NCBI GenBank assembly: GCA_000017645.1
Contig: CP000781.1
Location: 3,149,501 to 3,213,500, forward strand
DNA length: 64,000 nt
From: Xanthobacter autotrophicus Py2
Lineage (GTDB): Bacteria > Pseudomonadota > Alphaproteobacteria > Rhizobiales > Xanthobacteraceae
Direction of reading: 5' to 3'
Of the stretch, positions 30,787-38,654 are shown piece by piece (the first letter of the stretch is position 1; the number at the start of each line of letters is the position of its first letter). The position numbers and the translations under genes were made by a program. The notes under the pieces are model-generated. The model did not search any database. It was not told the DNA's origin and saw nothing but the letters and a program-made list of their open reading frames with translations.

Positions 30787-32439
30787 CTTCGGTATAAAAC
30801 TGCGAACGCCAACAGCCGCCGATTCTACGCTAGCAGCAGCGACAAGTGTCCGTAGCAGTTCAGTTTTCGAGCCCATGATGCGAATCTCGCTCGGGTCGAC
30901 GACCTCGACCCGCTGGGCAAGCGCGCGTAAATGGTCCCGCCGATAAGTTCCATCTTCGTTCCGCAGCTTGCGTCGAGCTGCGAGCGCGAACCGCCGCAAA
31001 CTGTCCGGCGTGATCGCGGGCCCGAGTCGCTCCACCGCGGACGTTGCGCGCTCCGCGTCAGCCTGCGCCTGATCGCGCACCGCGGTGAGTTCTGCGATGC
31101 GATCTTTCAGCGACGGGTCGGCCATATCGACCACGCCGTTCTCGATCGCTTCATAGAGACGTTTCAACTTCGCCTCGGCTTCGGCGGCGCGCTTTCGCAG
31201 CTCCGCGATGTGTCCGCGACGGCGTTCATTCCATTCTTCACGTCGCTCAAGCAACTGATCCATCATCGTCGTCAAACGCGCCGGATCGAGCAGCCGCCAC
31301 TCCAGGTGATTGACCACAGCGCGGTCGAGCTTGTCCATCGGCACCGTCAGACCGCGACAACCACGCTCGCCCTGCCGCGCCTTCGTCGAGCAGGTGTAGT
31401 AGCGATACATGCCGCCTGCGCTGCCCTTGCCGGTCCGTAGCGTCATCGCACCGCCACAGAATGCGCAGAAGCAAATCCCGGTCAGTAAAGTCGGACCGCT
31501 CACAGCGCGCGGCGGCATCCATTGCGGGCTGCGCGCCTTCAACGCCGCCTGGACGGCCTCGAACTCCGCTTCGGTGATGATCGGCGGAACATCCATGACC
31601 GCGTGCTCGGCCTCGGGTTTTGCCGTGCGCGTCTTGTGGTCGCGCGTGTTGAACCGATGCTGCCCGATATATGTGGTGCGCGTGAGTATCTGATGCACCG
31701 AGGCGATGCCCCAGCGGCCGCCGTCGCGGGTGCGAACGTCGCGCTCATTGAGATAGGTGGTGATCGACTTGATACCCATCGGACCGCGGTCGCCGCCACC
31801 ATTGAGCGCCAGCCTGTAGATCAGGCGCACCGTGTCGGCGTGGATCGGATCGATCTCCAGCTTCTTTTTGATCTTCGCTCCGCGTTGTTCGGCGGCCACG
31901 ATGCGGTAACCGATCGGCGGCAGCGCGCCATTCCAGTAGCCCTGACGCGCATTCTCCTTCATGGCGCGCAGGGTGTGCTTGGCGTTCTCCTTCGACTGGT
32001 ATTCGTCGAACAGCGTCATGATCTGACGCATCATCACGCTCATCGGGTCGTCGCCGAGATCCTGAGTGATGGAGATCAACCGCACGCCATTCTTGGCCAG
32101 CTTGCGAACATAGAATTCGAACTGGAACTGATCGCGGAAGAAGCGCGAGAAGGAATGCACGACGATGACGGTGAAGGTTGGCGGCTTCACGAGCGCAGCG
32201 TCGATCATCGTCTGAAACGCTGGCCGGCGATCATCAGTAGCGGTATTGCCTGGTTCAACGAATTCAGCCGCGACGTCCCAGCCCTTGGCGACGCAATAGG
32301 CCGTATTCTGCCGGCGCTGATCTGGGATCGAGAGATCGCTCTCCGCCTGGCGTCCCGTCGAGACGCGCAAATAGAGCGCCGCCTTGGCAATCGCAGGCCC
32401 AGCCGTCACGTCAGGCGATGCGGGTGCTGCGTCGGTCAT
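30742..32439 (-). CDS. Large serine recombinase (probable ICE integrase)
   Basis: 565 residues. Resolvase-type catalytic domain about 18-165 with nucleophile Ser in YLRVSTGRQ and conserved arginines (FSRFFRD). Then a recombinase domain (about 190-300), a zinc-ribbon with CxxC pair (CFCAFCGG) and later Cys (YTCSTKARQGERGC), and a long coiled coil (about 405-480). The last 14 residues and the stop codon are antisense to tRNA-Arg, so the C-terminal end is set by the attachment site. The start ATG overlaps the stop of the acetyltransferase toxin gene (ATGA), so it is the third gene of a toxin-antitoxin-recombinase operon. Large serine recombinases insert phages and ICEs. Confidence 0.92.
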   Translation of the reverse strand: MTDAAPASPDVTAGPAIAKAALYLRVSTGRQAESDLSIPDQRRQNTAYCVAKGWDVAAEFVEPGNTATDDRRPAFQTMIDAALVKPPTFTVIVVHSFSRFFRDQFQFEFYVRKLAKNGVRLISITQDLGDDPMSVMMRQIMTLFDEYQSKENAKHTLRAMKENARQGYWNGALPPIGYRIVAAEQRGAKIKKKLEIDPIHADTVRLIYRLALNGGGDRGPMGIKSITTYLNERDVRTRDGGRWGIASVHQILTRTTYIGQHRFNTRDHKTRTAKPEAEHAVMDVPPIITEAEFEAVQAALKARSPQWMPPRAVSGPTLLTGICFCAFCGGAMTLRTGKGSAGGMYRYYTCSTKARQGERGCRGLTVPMDKLDRAVVNHLEWRLLDPARLTTMMDQLLERREEWNERRRGHIAELRKRAAEAEAKLKRLYEAIENGVVDMADPSLKDRIAELTAVRDQAQADAERATSAVERLGPAITPDSLRRFALAARRKLRNEDGTYRRDHLRALAQRVEVVDPSEIRIMGSKTELLRTLVAAASVESAAVGVRSFIPKWRAGEDSNSRPPDS

Positions 32440-32957
32440 GGCTCCACCAATCGCTGGATTGCGTGCATCGGTAGGACCAGCCGGAGGGAGTCCGGCAGCC
32501 GCACGAAGCCGTTTCCCTCATAGAAGGCGGCGGCGCGCTCACTGATAGCATCCACCACCAGCATCGAGGAACCGACTGTGGCCGCGCTCGCATAGGCGCG
32601 CCGCACGGCGTCGGCGAGAAGCATCGCACCCAGGCGTTCGCCCTGCCGCGATTCGGAGACCGCCAGCCGTCCGACCAGCGTGGCGCTGACCAGTGGATAG
32701 CGCGGGATGTGCTTGCGGGTGGCGGCCGGCACGTCGCCCTGCGCCACGCTGGTCGCGCATAGCGTATAATAGCCCAGCACGACGTCCGGCTTGTCAGGCT
32801 CGACCAGAATGAAGACCCCATTCGCCTTGCGCCGCACATCCTGGCTTGCCTGCGTCCGGAGATAACGGTCGAGGCTGTCGACGCCGCAGGCAAAGCCGTC
32901 CCGCTCGTGATGCGACGCGAGCGCCTCGATCTTCAAATCTGGCCGAGACGCCGCCAT
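32436..32957 (-). CDS. GNAT acetyltransferase toxin (TacT/AtaT type)
   Basis: 173 residues with the GNAT fold: LGYYTLCATSVA strand, VGRLAVSESRQGERLGAMLLADAV (acetyl-CoA loop), and AAAFYEGNGFVRLPDSLRLVLPM at the C-terminus, which is the typical ending of toxins that acetylate aminoacyl-tRNA. The partner DUF1778 antitoxin gene lies 2 bases upstream. The stop codon overlaps the recombinase start, so toxin and recombinase are translationally coupled. Confidence 0.93.
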   Translation of the reverse strand: MAASRPDLKIEALASHHERDGFACGVDSLDRYLRTQASQDVRRKANGVFILVEPDKPDVVLGYYTLCATSVAQGDVPAATRKHIPRYPLVSATLVGRLAVSESRQGERLGAMLLADAVRRAYASAATVGSSMLVVDAISERAAAFYEGNGFVRLPDSLRLVLPMHAIQRLVEP

Positions 32958-32959
32958 GT

Positions 32960-33265
32960 TCAGGAAGCGACCCGGCGCTTGTGCTCGGCCAGGGCGCGGA
33001 CCAGCCGCTCGCTCGGCTCAGGCGGATTGACCAGCGCGTCGAAGAATGCCGCGCGGTCGTGATCGGACAACACCAACGTCTCATGCTCGGCGATCGTCCG
33101 GCGTGCGGTGTCGGTGAGCGCAGTCACGCAAAAGTCGCTGACCTTGCGCCGCGAGAGGTGGGCGGCCCGCTCGATAAGATCCTTCGTTTCTTCATCCAGC
33201 CGGAATCCGAGGCGTTCGACGCGGTTGGGCGTTTCCCGTTCGATCTTGGGCTGTTTGCGCGGCAT
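32960..33265 (-). CDS. DUF1778 ribbon-helix-helix antitoxin (TacA type)
   Basis: 101 residues from the ATG at 33265, chosen because AGGAG lies 8 bases upstream (an in-frame ATG at 33283 lacks this). Residues about 15-65 form the DUF1778 ribbon-helix-helix (ERLGFRLDEETKDLIERAA, KVSDFCVTALTDTAR); the C-terminal part (LSDHDRAAFFDALVNPPEPSERL) wraps the toxin in known pairs. The complex normally represses its own promoter, which here would also control the recombinase. Confidence 0.93.
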   Translation of the reverse strand: MPRKQPKIERETPNRVERLGFRLDEETKDLIERAAHLSRRKVSDFCVTALTDTARRTIAEHETLVLSDHDRAAFFDALVNPPEPSERLVRALAEHKRRVAS

Positions 33266-33344
33266 TGGGGTCACTCCTGACATGGTCTACGTTTCCTCAA
33301 CAATGTACGTCATATAGACGAACAAATCAACTTCCAAATTCCCA

Positions 33345-33584
33345 TCAGGCTCGCGGCCCGAAAAGCTCGTCCAGCTCTTGGGCGAAATGGCTTTCCATGA
33401 CCCTCAACTCGGCGTCCGTGATCGGCACGATCTCGGGCCAGTCGTCAGTCACCGTGATCGCCCCCTCTAAGCGCAGGGGCGACCGCCCCGCGCGCGGCGC
33501 TGGCGGACGCGCATAGTCATACAGGTCTTCAGACTCGCCGGACCATTCAGGCAGGACCCGGCGTACACGTCGCTTCTGGGCCAT
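33345..33584 (-). CDS. Small hypothetical protein
   Basis: 79 residues, acidic in the C-terminal half, with an N-terminal basic patch (MAQKRRVRRVLPEW). No family recognised; no membrane segment. Codon bias is like the neighbours. It lies 80 bases upstream of the antitoxin gene in the same direction and could be part of the same unit. Confidence 0.5.
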   Translation of the reverse strand: MAQKRRVRRVLPEWSGESEDLYDYARPPAPRAGRSPLRLEGAITVTDDWPEIVPITDAELRVMESHFAQELDELFGPRA

Positions 33585-33730
33585 GCCTCACTGGAGCGAC
33601 GCGCGGCGCCTGACGCAATCAAAAGGAGGAGGCGTCGTGCTGTGGCGTAGCAAAACAGGCGGCCGGCGGTTTTCCGTCTGCTCGGCACCGCCCTGTGTGC
33701 AAGACGGCTTCCTTTGGCCGTGATAATAGT

Positions 33731-33747
33731 ATAGGGGAGTACCCTAT
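33731..33747. promoter_or_regulatory. Candidate DmeR operator overlapping SD and start codon
   Basis: Inverted repeat ATAGGG-N5-CCCTAT. It contains the Shine-Dalgarno (AGGGGAG, 33733-33739) and the first bases of the dmeR ATG (33746). RcnR/CsoR-family repressors bind G-tract inverted repeats of this kind, so autoregulation by metal-free DmeR is likely. Confidence 0.7.
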
Positions 33748-34021
33748 GGTACACACCATATCCAACAAAGACCAGCTCATCGCACGCGTCCGCCGCATCG
33801 CAGGCCAGATGGCCGCGATCGAGAAGGCGATCACCGAGGAGGTCGGGTGCTCTGCGGTCCTGCACCAGGTCGCCGGCGCCCGCGGCGCGATCAATGGGCT
33901 CATGGACGAGTTGGTCGAAGACCATGTGCGCGAGCACGTCGCCCACCCGGACCTCAGCGATGCCGCGCGCGCGACGGGCGCCGAGGAACTGATCGCGGTC
34001 GTGCGCCGCTACATCAAATAG
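33746..34021 (+). CDS. dmeR: DmeR-like metal-responsive repressor (RcnR/CsoR family)
   Basis: 91 residues. All-helical DUF156 protein; the family includes RcnR (Ni/Co), FrmR (formaldehyde) and CsoR (Cu). Sequence runs LIARVRRIAGQMAAIEKAI, then VGCSAVLHQVAGARGAINGL with the conserved Cys-to-His pair, then HVREHV. His3 near the N-terminus (MVHTISNK) is the extra ligand typical of Ni/Co sensors such as RcnR and DmeR. The dmeF efflux gene follows 11 bases downstream, which supports a Co/Ni role. Confidence 0.88.
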   Translation: MVHTISNKDQLIARVRRIAGQMAAIEKAITEEVGCSAVLHQVAGARGAINGLMDELVEDHVREHVAHPDLSDAARATGAEELIAVVRRYIK

Positions 34022-34032
34022 GGACAGATGAG

Positions 34033-34959
34033 ATGACAACCGAGCGGGACATCGGAGCCCTAAACCACGACCACATGTTCCTGGGCGAGGGCCACGACGA
34101 CAACGCCCGGCGCACGCTCTGGGTGGTCGCGCTGACGACCGTGATGATGGTCGGCGAGATCGTCGCCGGCTCCATCTTCAACTCGATGGCGCTGCTCGCG
34201 GATGGTTTCCACATGGCGACGCACGCCGGTGCGCTCGCGATCGCGGCCGGCGCCTATGCTTTTGCCAAGCGCAACGCCACCAACCGCCGCTTCAGCTTCG
34301 GCACTGGCAAGGTAGGAGATCTTGCCGGCTTCGCCTCAGCGCTGATCCTCGGGGTCGTGGCTGTCGGAATCGCCTTCGAATCTGTAGGCCGCCTCCTAGA
34401 ACCGCGCCCGGTGGCCTTCTCGCAAGCGACGGTCGTGGCGGTGATCGGACTCGTGGTCAATATCGCCAGCGCGCTACTCCTCAGCGGCGGGCACCATCAT
34501 GGCCACCAACACGATGACCATGGCGATCATCATCACGGACACGCGGCCCGCCATAACGACAACAATCTGCGATCTGCCTTCGTCCATGTCCTGGCCGACG
34601 CGCTCACTTCGGTGCTGGCGATTGTTGCGCTGCTCGCCGGCAGCTACCTCGGCTGGATCTGGCTCGACCCGGTGATGGGCATTGTGGGCGCGACCGTAAT
34701 CGCGGTGTGGTCCTGGACTCTGATGCGGGATACCGCCGGCGTGCTGCTCGACACGTCCGACACCCATTTGGAAACCGAGGTCCGCGAGCACGTCGAAGGC
34801 AAGGGTGACACGCGCATCACCGACCTCCACATCTGGCGCGTCGGGCCGGGGGCGCATGCGGCAATCGTCAGCGTGACCGGCTGTGTGGATGGAGACACAG
34901 TGCGCTCGCGGTTGGCCCCGGTGCACGAGCTGGCGCACGTCACTGTCGAGACGCGCTAG
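34033..34959 (+). CDS. dmeF: Cation diffusion facilitator DmeF (Co/Ni efflux)
   Basis: 308 residues. Inner-membrane proton antiporter exporting divalent cations. Helix pairs carry the metal-site motifs NSMALLADGFHMATHAGAL (D and H ligands) and ALTSVLAIVALLAG preceded by VHVLADAL. A long His/Asp-rich loop (about 152-170, HHHGHQHDDHGDHHHGH) lies between helices IV and V, and the ISxDxHLWR-like ending is ITDLHIWRVGPGAHA. In rhizobia dmeRF confers cobalt and nickel tolerance. It is the clearest cargo of the element. Confidence 0.92.
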   Translation: MTTERDIGALNHDHMFLGEGHDDNARRTLWVVALTTVMMVGEIVAGSIFNSMALLADGFHMATHAGALAIAAGAYAFAKRNATNRRFSFGTGKVGDLAGFASALILGVVAVGIAFESVGRLLEPRPVAFSQATVVAVIGLVVNIASALLLSGGHHHGHQHDDHGDHHHGHAARHNDNNLRSAFVHVLADALTSVLAIVALLAGSYLGWIWLDPVMGIVGATVIAVWSWTLMRDTAGVLLDTSDTHLETEVREHVEGKGDTRITDLHIWRVGPGAHAAIVSVTGCVDGDTVRSRLAPVHELAHVTVETR

Positions 34960-35009
34960 GCCGAGGGGGGCGGCGAGTTGTGGTTTCGCTTCTGGCGTCT
35001 AGTGGCCTT

Positions 35010-35095
35010 TAGAGGAAGAGGGCTGCGGCATTCGCCGTGACGGGTTTGAGGGTCGAGAGAGAGGCTCCCGGCCGGCCCGTCATGGAGATTCTGCC
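35010..35095 (+). promoter_or_regulatory. Leader element B, copy 1 (upstream of DUF932 gene)
   Basis: Closely matches 36375-36455 in front of the ParB-like gene. Shared blocks: TAGAGGAAGAGGGCTGCG, CGTGACGGGTT, GAGAGAG, and GGCC-CCCGTCATGGAGA. TGACGGG (35038-35044) pairs with CCCGTCA (35076-35082), and the 3' arm abuts the Shine-Dalgarno GGAG, 8 bases before the ATG. This suggests a folded 5' leader that affects translation. Confidence 0.7.
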
Positions 35096-36307
35096 ATGAC
35101 CCAGATAAACATCGTCGCCGAGCAAGATGCCTTCGGCGCCCCGCCGGTTTCAGCCGGCTATAAGGTCGACATCTCGCGCGGCGAACGGATCGGGCGGGTG
35201 TCGTCCGAATGGTTCTCGCGGCCCGACGACGAGCGCTATCTGTCGCTCAGCGCCCTCCACGCCGCGGTTCGCGCCCGCGCCGATCGCGCCGCGGCGCGCA
35301 CCGTCGAATCTCGCGCCATCCGCGTCGAGGCCAGTCGCGATGACGCGGAGCGCCTGGCGTTGATCGTGCCCGGCCGCGAGGAGCCCATCGCTCCCACGCA
35401 CTGGTCGTTCGGCCAGATGTGCAGCCTCATCGGCGCGCCCGCCGGCTATATGCGGCAGCTTCCCGCGCCGCTTGCCGGCATCAACATGCAGCACGGGCTG
35501 CTCTCGCACCGCGCCGAGCTGGTGAAGACGCTGGAAGCGGACGACGGGCGGATCGAACTGCGCGCCGTCACCGGCCCGGACTACGGCCGCATCTGGGACC
35601 ATGAATTGGTTGCTGCGATCATGAAGATCGCCGGCGACGGCACGGGCGATACATGCTGGAAGGTGCCGGGCCTGCTCGACTGGTCGACCATGACGCACAA
35701 TCCGTTTGTCGAGGTGACCAAGGACACCACCACCCTCTACGCCTCCGATCGCGATGTCTTCCTCTTCCTGGTCGACGACACTCATCCGATCGAAGCCGGC
35801 CGCCTGCCCAATGGCGACCCTGATCTCTACTTCCGGGGCTTCTATTGCTGGAACAGCGAGGTGGGCTCCAAGACGCTCGGCATGGCGTCCTTCTATCTCC
35901 GCGCGGTTTGCATGAATCGCAACATCTGGGGCGCCGAGGGCTTCGAGGAGATCTCGATCCGTCACAGCAAGTTCGCCAGCCACCGGTTCGCGCATCAGGC
36001 GGCGCCGGCGCTGGAACGCTTCGCCACGTCGTCGCCCGCCCCGTTTCTAGCGGGGATCAGGGCCGCTCGCGAGCAGGTCGTTGCCCGCAAGGACGAGGAT
36101 CGCGAGAGCTTCTTGCGCAGGCGCGGCTTCTCACGTCCCGAGACTGAGAAGATCATCGCCACCGTGCTGGAGGAAGAAGGGCGGCCGCCGGAGTCGATCT
36201 TCGACTTTGTCCAGGGAATCACGGCGCTCGCCCGCGCCAAGCCACATCAAGATGCGCGGCTGGAGCTGGAGGGCAAAGCCGCGAAACTCCTTTCCAGCGT
36301 CCGGTAA
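35096..36307 (+). CDS. DUF932 domain protein
   Basis: 403 residues, cytoplasmic. DUF932 proteins are common on phages, plasmids and ICEs; function unknown, though gene context suggests DNA maintenance. Recognisable family stretches are HWSFGQMCSLIGAPAGYMRQLP, RAVTGPDYGRIWDHELV, TTLYASDRDVFLFLVDD and FYLRAVCMNRNIWG. It is preceded by leader element B and followed by a ParB-like gene with the same leader, so both are probably controlled alike. Confidence 0.85.
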   Translation: MTQINIVAEQDAFGAPPVSAGYKVDISRGERIGRVSSEWFSRPDDERYLSLSALHAAVRARADRAAARTVESRAIRVEASRDDAERLALIVPGREEPIAPTHWSFGQMCSLIGAPAGYMRQLPAPLAGINMQHGLLSHRAELVKTLEADDGRIELRAVTGPDYGRIWDHELVAAIMKIAGDGTGDTCWKVPGLLDWSTMTHNPFVEVTKDTTTLYASDRDVFLFLVDDTHPIEAGRLPNGDPDLYFRGFYCWNSEVGSKTLGMASFYLRAVCMNRNIWGAEGFEEISIRHSKFASHRFAHQAAPALERFATSSPAPFLAGIRAAREQVVARKDEDRESFLRRRGFSRPETEKIIATVLEEEGRPPESIFDFVQGITALARAKPHQDARLELEGKAAKLLSSVR

Positions 36308-36374
36308 TACCGGGAGGCGTGAAGCCGGTGTCTACGGCTCCACGCCTTTACGATTCCGCGCAGCCCGAGCCTCC

Positions 36375-36455
36375 TAGAGGAAGAGGGCTGCGCTCGCTTC
36401 GTGACGGGTTGAGGTCGCGAGAGAGTCTCACGGCCGCCCGTCATGGAGAATGACC
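36375..36455 (+). promoter_or_regulatory. Leader element B, copy 2 (upstream of ParB-like gene)
   Basis: Second copy of the element at 35010-35095. TGACGGG (36402-36408) and CCCGTCA (36437-36443) are kept, while the loop differs in sequence and length (28 against 31 bases), as expected of a conserved stem. GGAG follows the 3' arm, 7 bases before the ATG at 36456. Confidence 0.7.
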
Positions 36456-38585
36456 ATGACCCGAGTTCAGAAGATCGTCCTGTCCTCATCGCGGGATATC
36501 CCGTTCAACAAGCTGGTGCTGAGCCAGTCCAATGTCCGCCGGATCAAGGCCGGCGTCTCAATCGACGAGCTGGCCGAGGACATCGCCCGGCGCACGCTCC
36601 TGCAGAGCATCACCGTGCGGCCGGTTCGCGATGCCGAAGGCGTCGAGACCGGCATGTTCGAGGTGCCGGCCGGCGGCCGCCGCTTCCGCGCGCTCGAACT
36701 TCTGGTCAAGCAGAAGCGCTTGGCCAAGACCGCGCCCGTGCCCTGCGTCGTGCGCGAGAACGGCATTCCCGAGGAAGACAGCCTCGCCGAAAACGTCCAG
36801 CGCGCGCCGCTGCATCCGCTCGATCAGTTCCGGGCGTTCCTGGCGCTGCGTGAGAAGGGCCAATCCGAGGAGGACATCGCCGCGGCCTTCTTTGTCGCTG
36901 TGTCGGTGGTCAAGCAGCGCCTCCGCCTTGCGTCCGTCTCGCCCAAGCTGCTCGACGTCTATGCCGACGACGGCATGACGCTGGACCAGCTCATGGCGTT
37001 CACCGTCAACGGCGATCATGAGCGCCAGGAGCAGGTGTTCGAGCGCCTGACCCAGTCGTACTCCAAAGAGCCGCATGTCATCCGCCGGATGCTCACCGAG
37101 GGGGCCGTGCGGGCGTCTGACAAGCGCGCGCAATTCATCGGCCTCGACGCCTACACCGAGGCGGGCGGCGTGATCCTGCGCGACCTGTTCCAGGGCGACG
37201 ACGGCGGCTGGCTGCAGGATGTCGGTCTCCTCGACATGCTGGTGGCCGAGAAGCTGCGCGAGCAGTCCGAAGCGATCCGCGCCGAAGGCTGGAAGTGGAT
37301 CGATGTCGCGCCCGACTTTGCCTACGGCCACACCTACGGCCTGCGGCAATTGCGCGGCGAGCAGATTCCGCTCACCCACGATGAGCAGGCGACGCGCGAT
37401 GCGTTGCAAGCCGAGATGGACAGTCTGGAGGAGACCTACGCCGAAGCCGAGGAACTGCCCGACGAGGTCGATCAACGACTCGGCGAGATCGAGACGGCGC
37501 TTGCCGCCTTCGATGAACGCCCCCAGGCCTTCGATCCCGAGGAGGTCGCGCGAGCTGGCGCCTTCATCAGCATCGACGGCTCCGGCGCCCTGCGCATCGA
37601 GCGCGGCTATGTCCGCCCCGAGGACGAACTTCGGATCGCCCCCGAGTCTGACGCCGAGACCGATCCGGCCGAAGGGCCGACCATCGCAACACGCGCTGAG
37701 CATGACGGTGCGAGCGTGGTCGCGGACCCGGAGAGTCCTGCCGCTGAGCCCGAAGAAGACGATGGTATCAAGCCGATTCCTGACCGGCTGATGACCGAGC
37801 TGACCGCCCATCGGACCCTGGCCCTTCGCCATGCGGTGGGCGAGAATCCCGACATCGCCTTCATCGCCGCGCTTCACGCCCTGTGCCTCAAGGTGTTTTA
37901 CCGTTACGCGCAGGACACCTGTCTGGAGCTCGACCTGAAGAGTGTCGGTTTCAGCGCTCAGGCGCCGGGCCTTGCCGACAGTGCGCTTGCCGTCGCTTTC
38001 GACGCCCGGCATCAGGCTTGGGTCAGCGCGCTGCCGAAGGAACCGGCCGACCTTTGGGACGGGCTTGTGACGTTCGACGGCGACAGCCGTCGGGCGCTCT
38101 TCGCTCATTGCGTCTCGCTGTCGGTCAACGCGGTCTATGAGGCCTACAATCGCAAGCCTCGCGCGCTGGCCCACGCCGACCGGATCGCCCATGCCGTCGA
38201 TCTCGACATGGTTGCCGCCGGTTGGACGCCGACGATCGAAAACTATTTTGGTCGGGTGACCAAGGCCCGCATCCTCGCAGCCGTGCGGGAGGCGAAAGGT
38301 GAGCGTGCGGGCGACCGCATTGAGCATCTGAAGAAGGCCGAGATGGCCGAACAAGCCCAGACGCTGTTGGCCGGGTCCGGATGGCTGCCGGAGCCGCTGC
38401 GCACACCGGGTCGCGACGTGCTGAGCGCCGTTGAGTCCGACGCCATCGACGCTGCGGAAGCAGGCGCCGACGCGGCGGGCGAAGAAACGGCGGCGGACGG
38501 CGGCGAAACGGCCGTGGTCGAAGACGACGAAGTGACCGAGGATGAGTCGGTCGCGCTCGAAGCCCACGCGACCGCGGCCGAATAA
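36456..38585 (+). CDS. ParB/RepB/Spo0J-family partition-like protein
   Basis: 709 residues from the ATG at 36456, chosen for Shine-Dalgarno spacing and by analogy with the DUF932 leader; an in-frame ATG at 36450 is too close to the GGAG. N-terminal ParB CTPase/nuclease-like domain (about 8-110) with VPAGGRRFRAL and DSLAENVQR motifs, then a helix-turn-helix region (EEDIAAAFFVAVSVVKQRLRLA). The long C-terminal half is acidic and Ala/Glu-rich, with no family I know. Such large ParB-like proteins are typical of ICEs and large plasmids; whether it acts in partition or gene control is open. Ends in an intrinsic terminator. Confidence 0.88.
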   Translation: MTRVQKIVLSSSRDIPFNKLVLSQSNVRRIKAGVSIDELAEDIARRTLLQSITVRPVRDAEGVETGMFEVPAGGRRFRALELLVKQKRLAKTAPVPCVVRENGIPEEDSLAENVQRAPLHPLDQFRAFLALREKGQSEEDIAAAFFVAVSVVKQRLRLASVSPKLLDVYADDGMTLDQLMAFTVNGDHERQEQVFERLTQSYSKEPHVIRRMLTEGAVRASDKRAQFIGLDAYTEAGGVILRDLFQGDDGGWLQDVGLLDMLVAEKLREQSEAIRAEGWKWIDVAPDFAYGHTYGLRQLRGEQIPLTHDEQATRDALQAEMDSLEETYAEAEELPDEVDQRLGEIETALAAFDERPQAFDPEEVARAGAFISIDGSGALRIERGYVRPEDELRIAPESDAETDPAEGPTIATRAEHDGASVVADPESPAAEPEEDDGIKPIPDRLMTELTAHRTLALRHAVGENPDIAFIAALHALCLKVFYRYAQDTCLELDLKSVGFSAQAPGLADSALAVAFDARHQAWVSALPKEPADLWDGLVTFDGDSRRALFAHCVSLSVNAVYEAYNRKPRALAHADRIAHAVDLDMVAAGWTPTIENYFGRVTKARILAAVREAKGERAGDRIEHLKKAEMAEQAQTLLAGSGWLPEPLRTPGRDVLSAVESDAIDAAEAGADAAGEETAADGGETAVVEDDEVTEDESVALEAHATAAE

Positions 38586-38609
38586 CGAAGGAGCCAACCG
38601 CACTGCCAG

Positions 38610-38638
38610 GGGCCCGCCAGCGATGGCGGGCCCTTTTT
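38610..38638 (+). terminator. Intrinsic terminator after the ParB-like gene
   Basis: Perfect 10-bp stem GGGCCCGCCA / TGGCGGGCCC with GCGA tetraloop, followed by TTTTT. Confidence 0.92.
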
Positions 38639-38654
38639 CGTCTCGGAGGACACG

